The notes beneath the pieces are model-generated. The model made no database searches. It saw only the letters and a list, made by a program, of their open reading frames with translations, and was not told the origin of the DNA. DNA of 64,000 nucleotides, from the NCBI RefSeq assembly GCF_026230105.1, contig NC_079482.1, forward strand, positions 19,406,001-19,470,000, given 5' to 3'. Origin of the DNA: Diorhabda sublineata (taxonomy: Eukaryota > Arthropoda > Insecta > Coleoptera > Chrysomelidae). Positions 12,374-25,600 of the stretch are shown here, piece after piece. A program made the position numbers and the translations under genes. Each line of letters opens with the position of its first letter. Within the stretch, counting starts at the first letter, position 1.

Positions 12374-12900
12374 CTATACGTTTTTTGGAAAAAATATTTC
12401 ATACTTGGAGCGTTCGTGTTCACTAAGAATTTGTTTTATTTCTAAAAATCCGAAAACTTCAATAAGTGAAATATTTACCTGGATGGTCCCAAAAGTACCT
12501 AGCCCAACAATAAAAAAATAGCCATTAACTGCCGATATCACCTCTTCATTGTTAGAAAATCTTTGCCCACCGACCCATTTGTTCAAGTCCGGGAACAAAA
12601 AATAAACCGAGGGAGCTAAATCTGGCGAATAGGGTACATGAGGTAGCGATTCAAACATTAGTTCATTAATCTTGACCATTGCAATAACGGATGTGTGAGC
12701 TGGTGCATTGAAACAACACTCTCTTCTTAGCCAAAAGCGGCCGTTTTTGTTTGATGTTGTCCATTAAACGTTGCAATAAGTTTGCATAATACTCGGCGTT
12801 GATTGTTTTTCTTTTTTCAAGATAGTCAATGAAAATTATTCCACGCGCATCTCAAAAAACCGACGCCAATAAATAAATTGATTATAAACACACATTAGAG
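12374..12900 (-). pseudogene. Mariner transposase C-terminal relic
   Basis: The minus-strand frame 12374-12679 reads INELMFESLPHVPYSPDLAP then FSNNEEVISAVNGYF. These are the catalytic HxPYSPDLAP block and the C-terminal NEEVI..VNGYF block of mariner transposases. Here one Pro is changed and SDY reads SVY. Upstream, 12720-12870 carries TINAEYYANLL-like sequence, the block before the second Asp. It is truncated at both ends. Confidence 0.8.
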
Positions 12901-13239
12901 CACACAAAGAATGGCAACAGAAGACAGACGTGTCGAAACCTATTTCCAGTATGTCGACTGTATCTATGGTCGTACAAAATCATTTGAAGTTAGAACCTGG
13001 ACACAACAAAAACAATCTCTGGCTTTTCTCTCCTGTTTCTGTTTTGAATTTTTACTGAAAACACGCCCTAAAAAATTAGATCTCAGCTGTTAATTTTCCA
13101 TAATAAAGGGAGATCATCATCTATCGCTGATATCTTTTGATTTGGTGCAACAGTCAAATGAATTGAAAATAAATGATACCAATAATAGTTCAGAATTTAG
13201 TAACCAATATATTTCATAGTAGGCCCGTCAGACCCCACC
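12901..13239. other. Intergenic, nothing recognised
   Basis: Short AT-rich spacer between a mariner relic and a non-LTR fragment. Confidence 0.4.
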
Positions 13240-13830
13240 GATGACGAGATCTGCAATATCTTCCTCCTTGATACAGCAGCAGTGTTAGTTAGTTAGTTTG
13301 CTCGTACGTATGTGCAGCCGTGAAGCCGTTGAGCACATAGGCCCGTCGTACCCCACTTGACGTTACCAAAGTCCGATGTCCTTTAAGAAGCCGATCAAGC
13401 GCTTTGACTTGAACCTTTTGATGTCGTTAGGCAGGTAGTGGGGTTTGAACAGGTATTTAAATCGCACCCATGTGAGTGCCGGGCACTCACAGATAACGTG
13501 GTCTGCAGTTTCATCCTACTCTATGCACCAGCGGCACTCCGGATCATCCATGATTCCCATCGTGTGAAGGTGACGTCTTAGATGACAGTGTCCGTTTAGA
13601 AGTCCGGTCACTAGTTTGACTTCGCGCTTATTTAGATGGAGCAGTTATTTGGTGAGAAACGAGTGAGGTCCATCTATATGGGCCTTCACTTCAAATTGCC
13701 GGAGTAATCACGACTGATCTATTTTTGGTCGTTGACGATTACCAGTTCACACCAGGTAGTGATCACGACTCCCGTAGTATTCTCGCCCAGGTTACCACTC
13801 CGTGTGAACCCGCCTTAGAAGCTATTAAAT
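13240..13830 (-). mobile_element. Non-LTR retrotransposon C-terminal/3' fragment
   Basis: On the minus strand one frame reads VKLVTGLLNGHCHLRRHLH, then DDPECRWC, ETADHVICECPAL and IGFLKDIGLW. This Cys/His-bearing region follows the RNase H domain of insect non-LTR elements. An in-frame stop lies between the Cys blocks. It shares its 3' tail with 9246-9470 and 22470-22620. Confidence 0.75.
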
Positions 13831-13989
13831 TAATTAATTAAAAGGAAGTGGTGCAAAAAAAAGTGAAGAATACCAGTTCCGAAAGTGTACTTTCAGCATA
13901 TTTTCGAGAACAAACCAGACAAAAAAAGCCCTCTTCATCGAAACATGGGAAACTGTTGAGTTGGAATTTCTGAAACCGTTTGCGATATT

Positions 13990-14129
13990 CATACTGAATA
14001 CACTGTTTACACTAACATTCACAATTACACTGTCTAAAGCGCGTTTCGATAACCAAGTTATCGTCTTCAGAGAAACGCGCGTCACACAGTGTAATTGTGA
14101 GTGTGGGTGAAAACAGTGTATTCAGTATG
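13990..14129. repeat. Foldback hairpin, Penelope-like terminal repeat candidate
   Basis: Arms 13990-14046 and 14072-14129 are inverted copies about 57 nt long, beginning CATACTGAATACACTG. They close on a 25-nt loop that itself contains CGATAAC/GTTATCG. The minus strand reads CTGAAGA, this short stem, then GAAACGCGC. That recalls the CUGANGA...GAAA hammerhead cores reported in Penelope-like elements, but stem I is not clear. No reverse transcriptase is adjacent. Confidence 0.5.
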
Positions 14130-14449
14130 GGAAACTATTGGCCTTAATAAAAGTACAAAATTTGGGCTTCAGGTCCAAGAAATCGAAAGTATTTTCCACG
14201 AAAAATATAGAGGATTTTTTAAACAAAGCTCCAAATGAATTTTTACCGATAAAGGTTATTTATGATCTTTTAATAGTATTTTTTTAAAAAAATCTTATTT
14301 GAGCTTACACAAGTGCACAGTTATTATGACATTATATTTTTCTTATTGTTTTAGGTCGCATTAATAATAGTCGTATCCAGAACTTGTCGGAAGGACTAAA
14401 ATAAAAATTTTCGATGTTGCTTTTTTTTTAAGCAAAAAATTTCGGTTGA

Positions 14450-14930
14450 AATTCCAGATTCCAAAACAGATACATGTAGATCATTTTTCATTACTGATCC
14501 AGTATTGGTGAAGATCATTCGAAACTACATGAATTTGAGAAAAAACATATAAATCTATAGATTTTTTGTTCAGCTTAGAGGAGGAATAGTAAGAAATCAA
14601 TCAATTGGGCACAATACAATAGTTAATTTTTCCCAAAAAATTGCTACCTTTTTCAATTTAGAGGACTCGAAAGGCTTTACATGCCACATCTAAGAAGAAC
14701 CGTCGCTACGTTACTTGCCAACAGCGGTGCAAATGTACTCTAATTAAAAAGTCTGGGAGGATGGAAATCTAGAGCTGTGGCAGAAGGTTATGTGGTTAGC
14801 TCAATGGAGAATAAAACCAAAACTGTCAATATGCTGTCCCAATTTGTCATGTCTTCTGAAGCTGTTGCAAGTATTTTACAAATCTTAGTCATTCAACAGC
14901 AAAGTAATTTGTCGGCCAAATTTAACCTTT
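14450..14930 (+). pseudogene. Crypton-type tyrosine recombinase relic
   Basis: One frame reads RSFFITDPVLVKIIRNYMN at about 14480-14540, and FVQLRGGIVRNQSIGHNTI follows. After a frameshift near 14695 the catalytic C-terminus reads RRTVATLLANSGANV, LGGWKSRAVAEGYV and SMENKTK. This matches the HxxR...GGW...Y signature of tyrosine recombinases of the Crypton type, which are integrase-like DNA transposons. The Arg pair, Trp and nucleophile-position Tyr are visible. One in-frame stop after ANVL and the frameshift make it a pseudogene. Confidence 0.75.
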
Positions 14931-16654
14931 AATTTCAATAAATAGTTTGTTGTATTTTATTTTACTGTTTGGCACTGAATAGGTATTATAATGTTTGTCA
15001 ATGTGTAATATTTTTAAATATAAAAAATATTCATTTAAAAGTTTAAAGACCCCACAATATTTTAGAGGGCGGTAAGTGAAGGAGGTAAATGAGGGCAGTG
15101 AGTAGAGGTGTGTAATATGACACTTTCTACCCTTCAATGACGTTAGTAATGACAACCTTCCGTATATGCTTGTAAATAAATAAACTTACTTCATTAAAAA
15201 TGTTCAATTAACCACTTGAAACAAACACATTTCTCTTATGACCCATCGACTGAACAATTAAAATATATAAAGTATATCAATACCTTTGTATATTTTTAAC
15301 CCAGATTGTTTAAACATTTAACCACATTTCCTTTGTAACAGATATGGATACTATTAACGGACAAAAAACAATCTTTTATTTGGTCAAAGTACTTAATATT
15401 CAGTGAGTGTAAAATAGATATACAAACATCACTGACAGCACATCTATTAATTAGCAGGATTATCTGATCAAAAACAATACAGACCTACTCAAATAACTAA
15501 ATACTTATTACAATTACAAATTATTAATAAAGTACTAAGTTGATTTATTCCAAGGAGTATTCCTAACAACTATATTTCGATATATGGGTTACCTATAGTT
15601 TAAAAACTATCCAAGGATCAAAATTTGGAATATTGTATTAATAGCAAAAATTGGGAGCATTGTTGTAGTAGGAAATTCTTTTTCATCAGTATCTTGGGTC
15701 TGAGGCAGTTAGACTGTAGTAATATATCTAATGATAATCTATTTAACTGAGGAAACTGATGGGGATAAATAAATAGTCTTGCAGTATTTAACTGCTTAGT
15801 TATGAACCACCTGATTATCAGGCAAACCATAATAAAATCAAAAACAATAGTAGGAACTTATCAAAATCAAAGGCTACTTACTGCCCTGCATTGGCATGAT
15901 AAGATTCCATCCATTGATTGGTTATCTCTAACTTATATTTGTTTGATTGTTATTTTTAATCTACTTTTAATCTTCAAGTGTTACATGACATTTGGGGCAG
16001 TCTGTCGTGGTGTTTTCTACTTTAGATTTTGCTTCTTTGTATAATAACTTTACATGATTTGCTTGGGCATACCTATATTTCTACTCCTTATAATTGGTTT
16101 GATGTTAGTTTTGTAGTTTTCCAACATGTGATCCCTCCACATAATACTGAGAAGAATACAGAATTGCAATACATTTTCTGTTTAATTGCCTGATTGATAA
16201 CAAGAATTATTTTGTGTATCTCTTGAATAGTTGAGTGGCTTTCTCAGAATCTAAATTGATCGAGATAATCCAATTATAATCAGTTCTTGTTATTGAATTC
16301 CTATTTTTTAGTTATGGTTAGTGAAGTCTAAATAATTGTCATTTGGCAAAAAACAATGCATGTCGTTATAAATCGCTTTCAAATCCAAATCATGCTCTGT
16401 AAGTAGTTTCATCTACAATAGACAATGTTATATACAACACTTTACAACTCATTTTCTTACTTATGGGGGATATCATAAATAAATAAATAGGTGGTCTACT
16501 TAGTTCTATTATTGATAACCAACTCCTTTAATTTATCTAGAATCAGATAATCCTGTTTCATCAATGATTATGTGAAAAAAAGAGTAAATAGCTACATATG
16601 TACTGTTAAGGGGTATGTTGTAAATGTATTACTCTTAAGGTATTTCATTCAAAT
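14931..16654. other. Intergenic, nothing recognised
   Basis: AT-rich sequence. Overlapping frames on both strands near 15618-16044 have no recognised domain and biased composition. Confidence 0.4.
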
Positions 16655-16664
16655 ATATTATATA

Positions 16665-16728
<64 letters not shown>
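16655..16728. repeat. (TA)n microsatellite
   Basis: About 74 bp of near-pure TA dinucleotides, with one small interruption near its left end. Confidence 0.95.
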
Positions 16729-16730
<2 letters not shown>

Positions 16731-19385
16731 GATGTAAGGCAATAGTATGACATATTTATACCTTATGCTCAAAAAAATATTTTTCAATATCAACTAATCA
16801 AAAAACGCTGATATTGTGATAATAAAGTTAATTCATAAAACTATACAAAAGTGTGAACATAGTTAAAGATTACTCAGAAAGGTTTTTTGTGTAACTAGTC
16901 ATAAATCACATGTAAGAATCTTGATTGTTATTAAAGTATTTCACTAATTAGCAGCACATTAATAGCACAAATTTAATTGTACGTTAAATTTGAAGAAATG
17001 CTTCATATAAATATACAATTTATTATTGGTAACTTCTACTGATAGGTCCTCTGATTAAAACTTCTGCCAAATGTGACATAACCTTTACAGTATTTATAAA
17101 ATAATGTACAAATTCATCTTTTTCCAAAATAGTTAAAGAAAAATATAGATAAAATTAACGTTACACCGTAAAAAGACAAAAATAGTTGTCATATTGATTA
17201 CACCGCATATCAAATATATATCAAGGAAAATTATAGCAAAAAGAATCACTTACCAAACTGTAATAAAAATTAACAACAGTAACCACTATGCCATCGAAAA
17301 ATATCCACTTTTTAACAGTTCTAAATTCATATTTCACATTTCCTAAATTTCCCAAAACAGTCAACACATAACACAATATTTTGAAAGTTTGTGTCTACGC
17401 TACAAAGCCCGACGTTTAAACTAACTTTAGTTAGATTTGTTGTGTAAACCGCTGTCAAGGAATATTACAGTAACCGATTATTTATTAGGATACGTTCAAG
17501 AAGCAAACAGTTGGTTCTAAACAGTCATTTGCTTTTCACTGGTTGGGCCTATTTATTCCGCTATTGGCACATCTTACATCAAAGAAAATTATTCTAAAAT
17601 GCATATAAAATATATTGTGTTCAGTAAAGATACTGGATTCTAAAAAAATACTTATTGTACATGTTCAATAAAAAATATTTTGATAGATAATTGAGATATA
17701 ATTTTTGAAAAACACATTTTGGGGTAGTAGACACATCTTGGTTGTTAAACGTCAATGTGTCAAAGTGCATCAAGGTTGCCACCAAATTAAAAGTTATTTT
17801 TCAATTTTGATATTAGCCAAGGATAATGGATAAAATTAACAATTCAGTATTCGTTTAACAAAGTTTCATTGAAAGTCCTTAATTGAACAGTTTGTTAATT
17901 ATTTACCAATCCATCACATTAAAAACTATCTGCAAAAATAGAATAATTTTGTAAAAAACTGAAAAATCCCCATTGGAACAACAACGAAGGCTAATATTTG
18001 AACTTCTCCACCTATCTCTTCAACTTCATCTAGTTTATGTAACATTTCTCATGACGCCGCAATTGGAAATGCTCAGTTTTACCACGTCTACAGCCAGCCA
18101 CGAAAATTATAATTCTAAATAAGTGCTAACTCAGTTTCAGTAATGAGTAATGAGAAGTTTCCAAAAAGTATCAATATATCGATATTTTTCCATTGAGATA
18201 TGACCACCAATATTGATATTTTAATAAATATCGATACTTCCATATTTTTTTCAGTTTGACATCCCTAACCTTAATACGGTACTGAATTAATATGAAATAT
18301 GACATAGAACTTAAATCTTTGAAAAGCCACAGACCAACCACTTCTCCTTAAGCACAGAAAACTTCAGTATATTTTAAATTTATGAGAGTCACATGGAAGG
18401 CCTATAGATGAAGGTTAGCACACGCTAAATGGCACACATTCCAAGCTAATTAGAAAGAGCTCTTACTCAGCTGATACCAACTTTACCCGAACGCCAATTA
18501 CGGCGAGGAAATTGAAAGATAACCCAATTTTCTCAACTGACTAGAATTTGGCTTTTCTTGCGATTGCAATTTTTTATTATTATATCTGCATAAAAGTTTA
18601 TTTGATTTAATTTATGTTTTAATAACTTTTTCAAGCTCTTAAAGAACATTTTAACAGAATTTTAAACGATTTTATTCTGATAGTGCTTGATGTAATTGTT
18701 TATCCTATTATTAAAGAAGCTAAATGGATCTAGAGAGGTATGTAGTGGTTACATTATTATTGGGGAGGTGAGAACGTTTAATTATTGTGAAGAAATAATT
18801 AAGATTGGGTAACCACGTAATAATAGTTGTCTATTTTCTCGTGCAATTTTTAATAAATATAACTAGCTTTTTATTATTATGAGAGAATGAATAATGAGAC
18901 AATTATTATTACTTGGTTACGTAACTCCACAATGTACATCTGGCCAATATAAGATTTATTTGATTAAGTTTTATTTTCAGGAAAAAGGAAACATGTGAAT
19001 ATTCAACAAAAATTTTTTTACCACCAGTACTCGAAATAAACACATGTTAAAATCTTTTCTTCAACAATGATTTGCTGAATAATCATTTAACAAATCCGCA
19101 CAACATAATAATCAAACAATATGTTTTTAATTTTAGGAATTTCAGAGAATTTGAAATATGGATATTAATGAAAATTAATTAGTTTAAAATAATATGAGAA
19201 AATAAAAAGTGTTGCAACAGTTAAATAAAGTTTTATTCTCAATTTAGAATTTTTCACCTATATATCACAGTACCTTTCCAGAAGTAGCAAAAAAGTACCC
19301 CAAATATTTTTCATTTATTTTTTGCCACTTGCTGGGTAAATATATCGAAAACCAAAAAAAACAGTTGACAGTTTATCTATTTAAA
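16729..19385. other. Intergenic; possible small hAT-like repeat near 18160-18260
   Basis: No gene could be supported. Near 18170-18255 there are ATATCGATA-type blocks ending in ACATCCCTA, resembling the block at 56225-56725 and hAT-type ends. A minus-strand frame at 17240-17395 looks protein-like but has no ATG; it is listed as a finding. Confidence 0.4.
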
Positions 19386-19394
19386 TTTGGCGGG
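19386..19394 (+). promoter_or_regulatory. Candidate E2F-type site upstream of PRC1
   Basis: TTTGGCGGG lies 209 bp before the PRC1 start codon. It fits the E2F consensus TTTSSCGC loosely. E2F/DREAM control is usual for cytokinesis genes. A functional role is inferred. Confidence 0.4.
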
Positions 19395-19602
19395 CTCCGC
19401 CTACAATTGGTGCGACTATCAGATTGGCCTGGAATGTGTACAATTTAGCGTATGCTATGAAAGTTGGTTTGTGGTCACACGTAAGATTTGTTTTCCTGAT
19501 ACTACAGTACGTTTAAATATTTTGCAACGGATCAGCATTTCAATTGCAGCAGTTCATAAATTAAGAATAATTAAACCATTTAATTTTTTTAAGATAGTTG
19601 AA

Positions 19603-22600
19603 ATGGACACAAGCAGTGTGTCTACGCGGGAAAATCTAAAAGATTTAGATATAGATTTGTAAGTAATATTTTTTGCTAACAATAAGACAAATAAGAAATA
19701 ATACATTGACGCACAGTTACAAAATTTTTTATCTTAATAAAAAATTGTATTTTAGAAATGTTGAAAATGCAAGTCCCTAATGAAAATACTTATTAATACT
19801 ATTAATTGCTTTGAAAAAATTAGTGATAAGTAGTATTTTTTACTGCCGAACAAAAACATCTTTTTTATTTAATTCACTTTGCAAGTAATGATATATAAAT
19901 TTTGTGCTATACGTTTTATAATAACAATTTTATGCTTCATTTATTTAGATACTATTTGTGAGTCAAAACATTAAAATCTAACATAATTATTATTTTAGTA
20001 TAAAAGATATAGGCTGGGCCAGTGTAATGTGGGAATCGCTCCAAAAATGCATGAAAAAGAGTTTTTTAAATTGGGTAGATACAGTTGTGACCATGAGCCA
20101 AAATGAAGATGACATTAAAGAATGGAAAACAACATTTTTGGAACAGTTTGAAGAAAGGTAACTATCTGTCTATCCAAAATAATATAAGTTTCTCTTATTA
20201 TTTATATATACACCTTTTTATAGTACCAAATCCAAATGTTATCATATATATTGACTGAGCTTTCTCAATCAGTTTTCTTTTAAACTGATTATTAATATTC
20301 AGCTCAAATTATTTTTTTCCATTCATTGTTTCAGACTAAAGTCTATTTTTATGAATGACAGAGTAATAAAATGATGAAGCATTTGTAATTCATAGGCGTA
20401 TCACTTTTTTAGTGGACGGTTAATACATTTTTTCAAGTTATACTTCAAGTACTTACACATTAAATAACATCTAAATTCCAAACAGCTGAAGGTAAAAGAG
20501 TAAAAAAAATTTCTTCCTACAAATCTCAATGAACAATGAATGGATTGATAATGTAATCTGAGAAGAGATATATGATGAAAACAAATAGAAACTTGTAGTA
20601 GTAGTACAATTAAATGTGGAATTCTAACTGAATTTTGTTTTTCATTTGCTGTAATTCTTGGTCGCAAGAAAAGGTCATGTACCATTTAAGTTTTAGTTTT
20701 TATTAGAAGGAAATAAAATCAAACTCTAAAAAGAGATTGGGAAACAGGGTCACAAAATATATGAAAGTTCCCTGTATTTTATTGAGAATGTTTATTTTGG
20801 TAAACTAAGTTAAAATTAAATATTTACAATATGAACTTCATTAGAAAAAGCAAGGAATTATAATTTAGGGATAGAGTTTATTCCATATGGTACAAATCCA
20901 ATTTATAAGAATGAAACCATAATACATCTAGATATTTTTAATGAAATTAGAGTGTGTTCATATATCCTGTTTGATCCTGATTTATAAAAACAAATGCTTC
21001 TTTTGGATTTTTATCCTGTAATTTCCAAGGAGAAAGTTATTTAGTAGAATTCCGCATTGAGGGCTGTTAGCAAACAAAACATATGTCTTTATCATTGGGA
21101 ATACTTTTTCACCTTGAATAGGTTCCTTGTTTTGCTTGTTAAGGGTCCAATGTTATCCAGAAATTCAAGTAAACTTCAACACTGATTTATTTTGAGGCAT
21201 CAAGCAACAATAGAAACTGATATGGTCTATTCTCTACAAAGATTCTTGATTGTTCACATTCTTTATAAGCGTGTACAAGTTTAAATTTTTATATTTGGAA
21301 CACTGGCAGCTAGGCAGAAGTTTCCAATATTATCAAATACAATTGCTCTATTAATGAGCTTATTATATCACAGCAATCACAGTCGTGTTGAACTATTGTT
21401 TTAGGTAGTTTTTTTAATTCACCTTTTTTTTTCTAATTAGAGTTCCTTATGATAAAACAGATATAATCATCATCAAGATTTTCCATCCTTTGGATTATGC
21501 CCTCAATTAGCAATATAAAATGATTTCCTCAGACAATTCAAAAACCCTATTTTAATCAATCATAAAGAATTAACTGAAAAATATCTATTTTTAGTTTACC
21601 CTGGGATATTTGATGCAGCGTTAACAACAGGTATTTCAAGTATTGTGTAATTATTATAGTTCTCTTTTTTTGCAAAGTGTAGTAGAATAATAAACCCTAT
21701 GATAGTAAAAGTAATGTTCTCTTTGTCTATCTATTACTTTTTCCAGGTGCATTGAACTAGTTGTAGATATCAGAGAATTACATGAGCAAGTCCTATTGAA
21801 CATAGAGAAATATCTTGAAAGAATACAAGTTTTATGCAAACTTCTGCAAATAGATATGCCAGTTATTGGGCAGCAGAAATTAGGATTATATCAAGAACAA
21901 TTTCAACTAAAAAAACAAATCAAATTGTAAGTGTAAATTAGTTATTTATATTCATGTCAATCATATTGTCTCCAGGAGGAATAGCTTGGCGAAAGCAGGC
22001 TTCTGTGGAGGACACTCCAAAATAAGTGGATTTTTTTGGCTTGGGGAACACACTACAGTCTTCCAAGCCGAGATATTCGCTGTGATGGAATGCGGACGCG
22101 CGATACTCAATCGATGCCACAGGAACACTGTAATCTCACTTTACTGAGATAGTAGAGCTGCCATACAAGCCATAACGTCTGAAAAGGTATGATATAGGCT
22201 AGTGCTGGAGTGCAAGGGAATCCTACAGAATCTGGTGTGTGATGGCTCAATTGGGGTGCTCGGTCACTCAAGCAACGACGACTCATTCGCCAGACTGGGA
22301 TGGGCAAACTCACAGATGAGCACAACCCATCCAGGCGCGACATCCGACTAGTCACTGAATTCTAACTGGACACTGCTGTCTAAGGCGCCATCTCTACACA
22401 ATGGGTATCACGGACGATTTGGAGTGCTGTTAGTGAATGGAGGAGGACGAAACCGCCGACCTCATCAACCTACCCTCATCAACATACAAGCTCAGTTTGA
22501 TATCTGGGCAAGCCTCACAACTTGTTTAATGGCATCAGAAGGCTCAACCCAAAGCACCTGATCGGATTCTCAAAGGACACCTTCCTTTGGTAACGTCAAG

Positions 22601-25600
22601 TGGGGCACGGACGGGCCTATCAAACTGCTCCTTGGCTGACGCCAATTAATTATGAATTATGGCAATGATATGTTTTTTACTTCTAGCTATACTTTATCGC
22701 TAATTTGATCATTATTTGTAGATTAGAACAGATGAGCGAATCAAGATTATTGCTATTTAATCCATTACATGCTAAGCAATTAGAATTATGTAAAAATCTT
22801 GGCAAAGAACCTAAATTTATAGTCAAAAATTCTTTGCCTACAGTTGAGGACATTGAAGATTTAGAAAAATATATTGATGAACTGGAACAGGAATCTTTTA
22901 AAAGACTGGAAACGTTCACATCGATCAAAGGAGAACTTGAGCAAATAGTGAGTCAGCTAAAATACACTCCTTCCACATATTTCGAAAATGCTGTTTTGAA
23001 TGGCAGTGAAAATGATTTTGCATTAACTGAAGATAATATGGAATCTTTATATGCGTTCTACAATAGTATGAAGAAGGAATTGGACAACGTCAAAGAAGAG
23101 ATTGACCTGTTATGGAACAAAATTGAAAATATTTGGACTTTACTAGAAATTGATTTTGTTGAAAGGGAACGGTTTCGTAAAAAATATGTAGAAATTTCAA
23201 AGGAAACCTTAGAAGCTTTAAGACAAGAAATGAGAAGATGTGAAAATTTAAAAATGGCTAATATCAAGGTAAGAGTATTGATTTCACAACTACAGTTTTT
23301 TTGTAAAAAAGTACTGGTGTCAAATGACTCACTATCCAAAAATGATTGTTATCAAAAGTATTGGACATCAATTTTGAAAAACTTTACTTTGAAATTGCTC
23401 AGTTTGTATATTTTTCAATTTATTTATATATTTATCAAGCTATTAAGGCTATCATAATCCATGTACCAGCGATTTTTAGAGAAAAAAAAAAAATACTAAT
23501 GAGAGAAGAAACGACAAACCATAATATGCCTTTAGAAACTTTTTCTTTAAAATCAAATATCCATTTGTCTTTGGAAATTGTCTTTTCCAGAAACAAACTG
23601 TCATTTGATTTTAGAAACTGTCTTTTTAAAAAACAAACCTCCATTTTTATTATCAACGAAATTACATGCTTTTTCTCTCTAAATTTGACAAATGGCTTAT
23701 CACTTAGTAATTTTTATCAATACAAAATAGAAAAAACTGTCTGACATCATGTTTTGATTTAAAAAAATTTAGTTGAAAACCGATTTGAAATCATGGGGTC
23801 TTATATAAGACTCTTTTCAAAAAATGGTATTGTTTGTAGAAAATTCCCACAACAAAACTCAAAATAATATTATCTTGCTTAGCCCGACTTAACAACAGTT
23901 TGTGAATTACAATATTCGATAATACTTCAATTGTTCAAAAGAAGTAGCAAAATAAAAATTTAGAAAACAATTCTACAATTTTTAATAACATGCCACAACT
24001 AAACATGGACTTTCACGATAATAAATTCAATACTGAACAAACTTAGGCCTAAATATATTACTATATAACAGATATTGTAGTTATATTGTCTCAAGGCAAT
24101 AAATAAAAAAATGTGAAGGGTAAATAGCGGTACGTCACCTGCCAGAGCCCTTCATAACTTAATATAGTGGAAAATATAGTGTAACGGATACACAGCTGCA
24201 CGCCATTGAACGGTGCCGGTCATAATTTAATGAACATTATAAAAGTTGTTGGGTGGTTTCATTTATTATTCGATAGCCACGATCCATGTTAGTTAGCTGT
24301 AACTGAACAGAAGTTGCCTATTACTTACAGATCACCTATATTTAAATAGATCACGACAATGTTATTTGTTTTATGTCAACGAAATTGACGTCGACTGGGG
24401 GTCTGAGCTTGAACTACTAATATGACATCCTTCATAAATAACTTGGCAAATTTCAATTTTATTCTTGGCGCGCAATTTGCATTATTTGAAGGTAATTCAT
24501 ACTGCTACCTCAGAACTAATGATTTTTAAATTTATGTTTTTATTTATAATATTTCTCAAAATTTCATATTTTTAAGATGCAATATCACAAAAGGTGAAAT
24601 TTTGAGAATTATTATGAAAAAAAGTTTATTAGTTGTAATATTGTTAGAAAAAAAATAATGTATTATTTCATTACTCAAGTAAAATATGAACAAAAAGATT
24701 TTTGAAAGTAATCTGATAATCCTTCAATTATAAATAATCTAAACATAAAGTGTGTGTATTTAGTAATAGAGTAAAAATAAAACTTGGAGAAAATATTTAT
24801 ATATTTTTTTGAAACAACATTATAAAATATTGCATACAAAAATATCTAATTAAAATGTTATATCTTGAGTAAATTATACCAAATTTCAATAAAATTCATC
24901 ACTTGAACTTCATAATACATCCCTTGCAGTTAATTTAGTATTGTTTATAGCCAGAAGCCATCTATCGAAACATTTAAAGTCCTTATTATTATTAATAGAT
25001 TCTCAGTGTTATTCACAAAAGTCATTTCAAAAAAATCACAACTACTACCCTACATAATCAACAGGACTCAAAAACACGAGCACAATGAGTTATCAAGGGA
25101 AACTGCACAATGTTTACCAACATTAAATTTTTTCTCACATTCGCCAACTTGATATATAATTTTGCCATCAGATTCATCTAGGGATCTGAACTTGAATTAC
25201 AAAAATGATTCAACCTTGTGCCATCTGTGTGAAGCGTCTATGAAATAGGTAGTTTCTGTATTACTAGACACTTGAAAAAGTTTCTATAATGTTCTAGAAT
25301 TGTTGCAAGAGCATATATAAGGCAGGAGCTCAAAGTAAAGTAGTCGGTTGAGTATTGAAGATACACGGCGAATAATACAAGTAATTCTGTAATAACTCAG
25401 TGTGGTGTGAGTTAATACAGTGTTTCTAGTGTTGTATTTAGTGTAATAAAGTGTGAAATTAATATTATATACGACCTTTACCTGAGAAACATTACACTAT
25501 ATTCTCCCCTGATATTTGATGCCCCCTTGATTTACTACAAGCAGAATAATTTTGTATTACTCTGGAATATAAAGAATACTTGATATCTTTTATTACTGTA

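Noticed and set aside
22683..23339. Minus-strand frames of 81 and 93 codons over PRC1 exon 4
   Set aside because: They are antisense shadows of a well-supported exon.
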